A DNA stretch of 64,000 nucleotides from Cherax quadricarinatus (Eukaryota; Arthropoda; Malacostraca; Decapoda; Parastacidae). A program made the position numbers and the translations under genes. Where the stretch lies: contig NW_027196463.1 in assembly GCF_038502225.1 (NCBI RefSeq), positions 1 to 64,000 of the forward strand, read 5' to 3'. The notes beneath the pieces were generated by a model. The model did not search any database, was not told the origin of the DNA, and saw only the letters and a program-made list of their open reading frames with translations. Shown here one piece after another: positions 56,371 to 64,000 of the stretch. How positions within the stretch are numbered: position 1 is the first letter of the stretch; every line of letters begins with the position of its first letter.

Positions 56371-57045
56371 TTATACGGTTATATTACATAACAGATAGTC
56401 GTTGTTAGTGAAGATTAGGTCCAGCATAATTCCTAGTCTTGTTGGCTCTAATATTTGCTGGTTTAAGGTGAATTTGGTGCAGAGATTTAATAGCTCGTGT
56501 GTGTATGAATTTTCGTCTGAGCTGCCTCCTGGTGTGATCTCTGCTAAAATATTATTTGCCACACTTCTCCATTTTAGGTGTCTAAAGTTGAAATCACTCT
56601 GTAACAAGATGTTTGGGGGAGGAGTTGGGAGATTTTCCTAGACAGTGGTCTATTTTCAAAAGATGTTCCCGGAATTGCTGGGAAGTAGCATCCGGAGGCT
56701 TGTATACTACCACAATGACAGGGTTTTGGTTTTCAATCTTTACCGTCAAAAGTTCAGCTACATCATTTGAGGCGTTTAGTAGTTCTAAGCAAATGAGTGA
56801 CGCCGTGACGTACAAGCCAACCCCCATCTCCTCCGTTGCCTGTTTATTCTGTCGCATCTAAATAGGTTATAACCTGGGATCCATATTTCGTTGTCAAAAT
56901 GATCCTTTATATGGGTCTCTGTGAATGCTGGAAACATTACATTTGATTCCGTGAGCAGTCGATTTATGTAAGGAATTTTGTTGTTTGTTGCCGGCTTCAG
57001 ACCTTGTATGTTTGCAAAGACACATGTTGTTATACTGATGGAATT
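56371..57045 (-). pseudogene. LINE-D endonuclease fragment
   Basis: Minus strand: NIQGLKPATNNK (57000), a TETHIKDHFDN-like stretch, MGVGLYVTASLICLELLNASND (56820-56750), VVYKPPDATSQQF (56700) and LEPTRLGIMLDLIFTNND (56450). It corresponds to LINE-D 24455-25060. It abuts the LINE-E piece. Confidence 0.8.
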
Positions 57046-58690
57046 TAGTAAGCTGCCCAGAGTTAGTTTTAAGAGGGCCTAAGTTTCTCTAACCTTTGTT
57101 CTATATACTCAGTAAAGCTTTTCGGATTTGTTTCCAAATCATTGGCAACTTTAATTTCATAGTTCCGCTGAGCTTTTCTTATCCCCTTTTTTAATCTCCC
57201 TCTTAATGTGAGTATGTTGATCAATGAGATGGCCCTCACCTTTTTTGATATGTCTATAAATTCCTTTCTTCTGCTTTAAAAGATATTTGAACCTCTTTAT
57301 TTGCTTCGGAGCGTTTCAGTTCGATGAATTTCTCTGAACAAAATAAATATTCTTTGAGCAGCTTGTTTAGGAAACTATCATTTTGACAGTTCTCTTAATT
57401 ATTGTAGTCCACAGGTTATAGGTGTTCTCTATGCCCATTTGTAATCCGCTGAGCGATTATCTGGGATTATTACTGAATTATCCATTTTATCATACTTTCA
57501 TTCACTACTAAACGCAATTAATTTTGGTCGTTCGTGCCAAGTTCCTCTATAATCTCTAGATTATTAACAAGGGTATCCTTGTCACAAACTTAAACTACCT
57601 CCAGGAAGTCGTCTAACTCAAGATTCCCATTCAAGGAATTCCAATCAATTCGGCTGAAGTTAGTCTCCAAGAATTACGTTATCGTGCCTTGTGGCCTTAA
57701 CAGTTTCTTACCAGAGTAGTCTCCTTTTGTCCCTATCCAAGTTAGGCGGACCGTAAATCTTACCAAAAATTAATTTTTAATGCTCTACTGAAAAATACTA
57801 CCCAGTTAGACTGTGTGTGTCTTTCAGTGTTAATACCCTCGTTTTATGCAACAATTTAAGTGTTCTCTGGCAAATAGTGCCACCCCATCTCTTTTCCCGT
57901 TATTTCTATCAACGTGGAATAACTTAAACCCTGAATGGGACATTCAATTATTCATATTGAACCATGTCTCAGTTATGACAAATACTTCAATGTTGCCCAC
58001 ACTACTAATCTCAACTCTTCCATCTTGTTTCTAGCCCTATGACTATTTATATAATGTGCATTAAGAATCCCCTTTTCCTTTTTTCCTTCCTGCCTATTTC
58101 TGTTCCTCCACTATCTCTATTATTGTCCTTATCACCTAGTATAACCGGCTTTCCAATTTTCACCAATAACTCTACTTCATTCTACATATTATTGGTTTCC
58201 TTATTCAAACTCTCTGCTGCCATGTGTCAACCACGCCTCCCTCCAAGAAAAAAAATTCTTACCCTATTCTGTGTTCCTCTATTTTACTCAGCAACCTTTG
58301 ATATGGAACTCTATAAGAAGTTTTACCGAAGTCTATATACACAATATCATATTCATTACCATGATCTACCTCATCAAATACCTTAGTGAAAAAAGTCGGT
58401 ACATTCGTTAGACACTAACGCTTCTTTGTAAACCCGTGTTGAAATTCATTAGTCAGTTTATGGCTTTCAAGGTGGGTTCAAATTGCCTCGAAAATTATTG
58501 ATTCCATCAGTTTTCACACAGTGGAGATTTGGCTTATTGGTATATAATTCGAAACTAAAGACCTGTCACCTGCTTTGTAGTGAGGTATCATATTTACCGT
58601 TTTCCATTTATAATGCATTATGCTAGTTTGTAAAAGAAAAGACTAACCAAAGGGGATTTGCTAGGTTTTAATTTATATGCTAGTCTGAGA
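57046..58690 (-). pseudogene. Degenerate CR1 copy or copies
   Basis: 57046-58190 is a badly worn copy of the CR1-B nuclease-to-linker region (compare 47890-49060). 58190-58690 resembles the CR1-A RT region (compare 50760-51300). Dense indels; no frame over 115 codons belongs to it. It may be one old rearranged copy or two. Confidence 0.65.
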
Positions 58691-58818
58691 ACCAATATCG
58701 AAAGAATTTTCAATTAACTTAGGTAGGATTAATATGGCAGTCATTTATCTCTAGATATAATAAAATGACTTTGTATGCATAATTCAATAATGAAATAATA
58801 ATATTCTGTTACTTTTAG
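58691..58818 (+). other. Intron end with 3' splice site
   Basis: TTCTGTTACTTTTAG ends at 58818, a T-rich tract plus AG directly before the fibrinogen-domain exon. Confidence 0.7.
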
Positions 58819-59445
58819 GTTAAAGTGAAAGATGTGTATGCTGCTGTGGACGCTGGTGGTAGTGGGTGTTAGCAGCGAGGGACTGATGGTGGCAGCAGAT
58901 GACACCACTGCCAATGCTAATTTTCCTGAGCTCTTCTGGGCAGGACTTGGCTTCCAAAACCGAAACTGTCGTGAACTGCAAGAGCATGGTCACAAGACCA
59001 GTGGAATATACACCATCTATCCACATGACTGCTGCCCCAAACGTCCTGTCCGTGTCTACTGTGATATGGACACTAATAAAGGAGGATGGACTGTTATCCA
59101 GCGTCGCGAAGATATTCTGCCAAAGGAAGACTTTTACCGCACCTGGATGGAGTATGCTTTAGGCTTTGGTAATCTCTCCGGCGAGTTCTGGCTTGGCCTT
59201 GAACATATCCATGCCCTCACTGATCAAACTCTCAACCAGATACGATTTGAATTAACGGATTTCGACAACAGCACCCGGTGGGCACAGTACCAATTCTTTT
59301 ATGTCCATGACAGGAGCTCCTTATTCAAGGTAGAAGTTAATGGTTACACTGGAGATGCTGGTGATGGCTTCAGTAACGTCAACGATCTGAAGTTCTCTGC
59401 GAAGAATTACGATCTAGACACTTCTCCAGAAAACTGTGCTGTATT
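58819..59445 (+). CDS. Fibrinogen-related secreted lectin, exon (partial gene)
   Basis: The coding start is ATG 58832, 13 bases after a good splice acceptor, so an upstream non-coding exon is expected. Residues 1-16 are a hydrophobic signal peptide. A fibrinogen-related domain starts near residue 45: NCRELQEHGHKTSGIYTIYP, Cys77 in VYCDMDTNKGGWTVIQRR, GEFWLGLEHIHALT, then the DAGDGF and FSAKNYDLDTSPENCA blocks. A donor GTATGT at 59446 ends the exon just after ENCAVL. In this family the calcium-binding and ligand-pocket end follows ENCA, and it is not in the window. Proteins of this type (ficolins, techylectins) bind acetylated sugars on microbes in innate immunity. Reading on past the donor gives a false stop. 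Confidence 0.9.
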
Positions 59446-60389
59446 GTATGTTAAACCCATTTACACTTATTTACTAGTGTTTTAAATATGAACATAATAT
59501 CAGTAATTAGTAATTGCTTGAACAGATACTGCCAATGGAAAAAAATATAAATAGGTTTAGTGTTATTTAAGAATATTTATGTTCGGTAACACCTAAACAC
59601 TAAATTGTAGAGACTCTAATTTCAAAATCAGCTTTTGCTTGAATTTTTTTTTTTTTAGTCTAGAGAAAGAAATACAGATCATATAAATATTTCGTCTTGG
59701 AGAATGCAGCTTAGAAGAATCATAATCAAATTAGTCCTCAGAAACAATGACGCAAAATTCTAAAAATGTATTTAACATATTCCAACATTCTTACTCCAGT
59801 AGTAATCCGGGACTTATTATTGAAGGTTTGAATCCAGTCAGGAGAAGCTTTCTCAAGCCTCTGTATGGAAATAAAAATCTGGAATTCTTCATAATATTTG
59901 CAAGTGGATGCCTATCACTCCAATAGTTCCAAGAACTTTCCACTACTTATAGATCTTCATTATTGAATGAGGAGTTCTATATTACAAATAACACAAATTA
60001 GTAGAAGAAAAGACCATAAAATTTTTGTGATTTTCTCACATACGAGGTGAAGCAAATTTCTTGTTCAGGTTAGGTGAGGTTAGCATGTCCTCTGTGAATA
60101 TAAATAACGAATTATAACCTACGACACCTGAAAAAATATAAATACAAGATAAAGGTGATAAAAAATTATGCAGTATTAAGAGGAAACATCACTCATCAAG
60201 AGCAATAGAAGTAATAAAGTGAGATTTTCACTGTTTAAGGAACTTTTATCAGTCACACATTTGACTGTCTTGACAACAGTGAAATGATGTCGGCATGAGT
60301 GTGTTATACTAGAATTATGAAAGCTGTCTTGGACATCCTTGAGAATAGTTTGGAGAAATATTTTTATTGTTTAAAGCAAAATTATGATA
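59446..60389 (+). other. Intron, nothing recognised
   Basis: AT-rich; no exon with the WWY, or the C-terminal fibrinogen motifs, was found on either strand. Confidence 0.6.
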
Positions 60390-60852
60390 GGAACATGAGA
60401 ACATAAGAAAGAAGGAACACCGCAACAGGCCTACTGACCCATGCAGAGCAGGTCCACACCTCCCCGGATTAGACCAATGACCCACCCCCCGCAGATTAGC
60501 CCAATGACCCACCCAGTCTGGTCACCTCCACTCAAGGATGGAGCACTGCACCAGACCCAGCAGCACAAGCAAGTCAGGTCCAACTCACACCCACCCACAC
60601 ACACTCATGTATTTATCTAACCTATTTTTAAAACTACACAACGTTTTAGCCTCAATAACTGTACTCCGGAGTTTGTTCCACTCATCCACATCTCTATTAC
60701 CAAACCAGTGCTTTCCTATATCCTTCATGAATCTGAATTTTTCCAATTTGAAACCATTGCTGCGAGTCCTGTCTTGGCTGAAAATTTTCAGCACGCTATT
60801 TACATTCCTTTTATTTATTCCTGTTTTCCATTTATACACCTCGATCATATCC

Positions 60853-61539
60853 CCCATAAAAAAACCATACCATGGGCGGGTATAGAACCCGCGATCAGGA
60901 CTCTCAAATCTCCAGACCGTCGCGTTAGCCACTGGACCAGCTAGCCACAACAAGATTCGTCCAACTAGGTATGTTTCTACACCATAGGAAGGTTAGCATA
61001 GGCACCACTGTGTCCACCAATGCAAGATTTTACAGAAGAATCTCCAGCTAGCGTGGGCGTGACGAACTCTAGCTCAAGTCCCCTCAAAGCCGTTAACATG
61101 ACTCACGAAATCGTAATGACACGATTACAAATAAACCATGCCACGGGCGGTGATAGAACCCGCGATCAGAGAGTCTCAAAACTCCAGACCGTCGCGTTAG
61201 CCACTGGACCAGCTAGCCCCGCCCGTGGTATGGTTTGTTTGCAATCGTGTCATTACGATTTCGTGAGTCATGTTAACGGCTTTGAGGGGACTTGAGCTAG
61301 AGCTCGTCACGGCCACGCTAGCTGGAGATTCTTCTGTAAAAACTTGCATTTGTGGACACAGTGGTGCCTATGCTAACCTTCCTATGGTGCAGAAATATAC
61401 CTAGTTTTACGAATTTTGTTGTGGCTAGCTGGTCCAGTGGCTAACACGACGGTCTGGAGATTTGAGACTCTCTGATCGCGGGTTCAATCCCCGCCCGTGG
61501 TATGGTTTGTTTGCAATCGTGTCATTACGAGTTCGTGAG
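60853..61539. mobile_element. Palindromic composite of tRNA-like SINE units
   Basis: tRNA-like units lie at about 60861-60955 (-), 61105-61218 (-) and 61421-61500 (+), with a spacer of about 150-215 bp between units. The part left of about 61213 is largely the reverse complement of the part to the right. TCATATCC is found at 60845-60852 and 61540-61547. It splits CR1-A. Confidence 0.75.
61421..61500 (+). other. tRNA-like head with Pol III boxes
   Basis: Box A TGGTCCAGTGG at 61430-61440 and box B GGTTCAATCC at 61481-61490. A SINE head, not a tRNA gene: it lies in repeats with the same 3' body. Confidence 0.75.
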
Positions 61540-61544
61540 TCATA

Positions 61545-62995
61545 TCCTCCCTAATTCTACGCCTTTCGAGAGAGTGCAGATTCAGGGCCCTCAGTCTATC
61601 CTCATAAGGAAGATTTCTGATACATGGGATCATCTTTGTCATCCTCCTCTGCACGTTTTCCAGAGCATTTATATCCATTGTGTAATACGGTGACCAGAAC
61701 TGAACAGCATAGTCTAAATGAGGCCTAACCAAGAACATATAGAGTTGAAAAACAACCTGAGGACTTCTATTATTTATACTTCTAGTTATGAAGCCAAGAA
61801 TTTATTTCGAATTTATTTCTAGTTATGAAGCCAAGATTTATTTCGAATGCTATTGCACTATTGTCTTGGTTTTAGATTACTGCTAACCAGAATTCCTAAA
61901 TCCTTTTCACAATCAGTAGTATTAAGATCTACATTATTTAGTTTATATGTGGCATGGTTATTTAACTGTCCAACATTTAGAACTTTGCATTTGTCAATAT
62001 TAAACTGCATCTGCCACTTCTCCGATCATTGCATCAGTCTATTCAAATCATCCTGCAGTGCTCTAGTATCCTCATTAGAATGAATTGGATGGCCTATTTT
62101 GGTGTCATCAGCAAATTTGCTGATGTCGCTATTTATTCCCTCATCTATGTCGTTTATGTAAATTGTGAACAACAACGGGCCCAACACTGTCCTCTGAGGA
62201 ACACCACTTGTGACGTGCCCCCATTCTGATTTCTCCCCATTTATGCAAATTCTCTGCTGTCTATTTGTCAGCCATGTCTCTACCCAGGAAAAAATTTCTC
62301 CTCCTATTCCGTGCGCCTTAAGTTTCCTCAATAGCCTCTTGTGTGGAACTCTATTGAAAGCCTTACTGAAGTCCATGTACACAATATCACATTCATTACC
62401 ATGATCTACCTCCTCAAACACCTTAGTGAAAAAAGTTAGTAAATTCGTAAGACAGGAATGCCCCTTTGTAAAACCGTGTTGAGATTCATTAATCAATCTG
62501 TGTCTGTCAAATTTGGGTACGAATTGCTTCCGCAATTATTGATTCCATAAATTTTCCCACTATGGAGGTAAGGCTTATTGGTCTATAGTTCGAAGCCAAG
62601 GACCTGTCACCTGCCTTGTAAATAGGTATTACATTTGCCATTTTCTACTTATCAGGCACTATGCCAGTTTGTAGTGATATGTTAAAAAGATTAGCCAAAG
62701 GTATGCTAAGTTCCTCTTTACATTCCTTTAACACCCTTGCAAACAGTTCATCAGGGTCTGGGGATTTGTTAGGTTTTAGTTTCTCTATTTGTCTGATGAC
62801 CGCAATCGTGCATAGTTTATTATGTAGAACAGCATAATTTATTATCCTGTTCTACATAATCTATTATTTCAGGAACATCGCTAGTATTTTCCTGGGCGAA
62901 AACTGAGAAGAAGTAGGTATTGAGAATTTCACACATATCCCTATCTCTGTCAGTGATTTGACCAGAGTTACTCTTACGTGGGCCAATCTTGTCCC
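61545..62995 (-). pseudogene. CR1-A ORF2, RT part (right-hand copy)
   Basis: ENVQRRMTKMIPCIRNLPYEDRL (61680-61600), a small local duplication near 61790-61840, FADDTKIGHP (62110), GVPQRTVLGPLLFTIYIND, YMDFSKAFNRVPHKRLL (62370), HGFTKGHSCLTNLL (62470), then worn fingers. Several breaks. Confidence 0.85.
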
Positions 62996-62999
62996 TAAT

Positions 63000-63431
63000 T
63001 ATTACAACCCAGGATCCCAAATGGCCTGTTATCCTGGGTGTAAAGGGAGCAAAATAAACACAGCAGAAAAGTTTTGACTTATATTATCCTTCACCAATTT
63101 AGAACAGAAGTATGTACACTATATACACTATGTACAGTGATAGGTATTAGTGCACTCCACGGTAAGCAAGGCAGAATAGAAGCCACTAGAGAGCAGACCG
63201 TGCTCCAACCAGCTCTAGAATGGGAATGACAAGGGCAGACAGGAGAGTGGTACCCATAACCTCTGTGGTTGCCAAAACCCTCTTCTTAATGGCTGGAACC
63301 TGGTTACTGGTTGAACGACGGGGCTCCATCGTCAACCCTCAGTCACCTGGTTCGCTGGTTGGGGGAGATAGCCTGTGAATGAGGGTGTGTACATGCGCCG
63401 AATAAAGGTTACATACTCTTTGCATGCTACA
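63000..63431 (-). mobile_element. Solo LTR-like insertion, 5-bp TSD
   Basis: CTAAT at 62995-62999 and 63432-63436. On the minus strand the insert starts TGTAGCATGC and ends GGTTGTAATA. 432 bp, no coding. The start and the 5-bp duplication fit an LTR. It is unlike the 32070 LTR. Confidence 0.65.
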
Positions 63432-63436
63432 CTAAT

Positions 63437-64000
63437 CTTACTTCTGTATACCTGAAAGAACCCTTTTGGGATAGTCTTTGAATCCATTGTGACCTTAGCC
63501 TCATAATTTCTTTTTGCTTTTCTTATTTCTTTCTTTATTTCTCTCTTTAATTGAATATTTTGATTTCTTAACTGCCCATCCCCTCTTTTGATACACCTAT
63601 ATATGCCTCTCTTTTGACCAATGAGATGTTTTAATCTATTGTTCATCCATTTGGGATCATTTTTGTTAGATCTAATTTCCCTACTCGGAACAAAAGTTGT
63701 CTGGGAAGCTGGAACTATGCTCTGAAAAACATCATATTGGAAAACAAGATCACCTACCTGACACATAGTCAGGGTATCCCAATTTAGCCCACCCAGGTAA
63801 TTTTTCAGTCCCATTAAGTCCGCCAAGCGAAAATCTGGGACAGAGATTTGATTGCAATTTTCTGGGTAATTCCATGATATATTGAAACTAAGTGATTTGA
63901 GATCACTTTTCTGAGGCATATCATTAACCTCAAGATTATTAATTAGTGAATCTTTGTTGGCAAGAACCAAGTCAAGCAGATTGTTTCCTCTAGTTGGTTC
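63437..64000 (-). pseudogene. CR1-A ORF2, endonuclease end and linker
   Basis: Minus strand from 63970: VLANKDSLINNLEVND, VPDFRLADLMGLKNYLGGLNW, WMNNRLKHLIGQKRGIYR, KAKRNYEAKVTMDSK. Open for about 190 codons; it continues past the window. Confidence 0.85.

Larger units (their letters stand above)
60390..64000 (-). mobile_element. CR1-A minus copy, runs off the window
   Basis: The terminal repeat and 3' end lie at 60390-60600. The C-terminus (60600-60858) is followed by the SINE composite, then RT (61545-62995), a solo LTR, and the linker and nuclease (63437-64000). The same subfamily as 44781/50247. It would lie in the intron of the fibrinogen-related gene if that gene continues to the right. 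Confidence 0.85.

Noticed and set aside
55559..57045. A chimeric LINE with LINE-E RT joined to LINE-D nuclease
   Set aside because: The two pieces abut, but the order and missing parts fit two separate fragments; no joint frame crosses 56360-56371.

Overview
This is eukaryotic, non-coding-rich genomic DNA. It is almost certainly from an arthropod and most likely a decapod crustacean. I infer this from the mix of CR1, L2/Jockey-like, Tx1-like and RTE retrotransposons, tRNA-derived SINEs, long minisatellites, and one exon of an arthropod-type fibrinogen-related lectin gene. No bacterial or organellar features are present. The species call is inference; the element calls rest on readable reverse transcriptase (RT), endonuclease (EN) and ORF1 motifs. 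Family names used here (LINE-A to LINE-E, CR1-A, CR1-B) are local labels.

Layout. 253-5757: full-length LINE-A (Tx1/L1 type) between 13-bp target-site duplications (TSDs). 5918-10475 (-) and 10649-19012 (+): two inverted copies of LINE-B. The minus copy carries a tRNA-SINE; the plus copy is split in its 3'UTR by LINE-C, whose N-terminus encodes a 2A-like peptide. 19013-22850: mostly unassigned DNA with a (CT)n tract and retroelement scraps. About 23040-28395: LINE-D (PHD/CCCH ORF1, EN-RT ORF2), split by a 924-bp element carrying three hammerhead-ribozyme-like motifs. 28945-35172: over 6 kb of related 25-30-bp minisatellites, interrupted by a solo LTR and a LINE 3' end. 35281-42477: broken LINE pieces, a non-autonomous LTR element with an array of TGACGTCA sites, and an RTE 3' end. 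42498-55558: a nest in which CR1-A(+) contains CR1-A(-), which contains an almost intact CR1-B(-), which contains two more hammerhead-like palindromic elements. 55559-58690: degraded minus-strand LINE pieces. 58819-59445: exon of a fibrinogen-related (ficolin/techylectin-like) secreted protein, the only convincing host gene. 60390-64000: another CR1-A(-) copy broken by a palindromic SINE composite and a solo LTR.

Function. The retrotransposons encode their own replication machinery: ORF1 nucleic-acid-binding or esterase proteins, APE endonuclease and RT. Most copies are dead. LINE-A ORF1, LINE-D ORF1 and CR1-B ORF1 are open; CR1-B ORF2 appears open apart from two insertions. The SINEs and the hammerhead elements have no coding capacity and must be moved by other elements' proteins. 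The most unusual signal is the hammerhead-like family at 25151-26074, 45539-45824 and 46269-46697. Stem I and stem II covary between three otherwise different sequences. The motif is followed by AATAAA each time, and each insertion has a 13-bp TSD.
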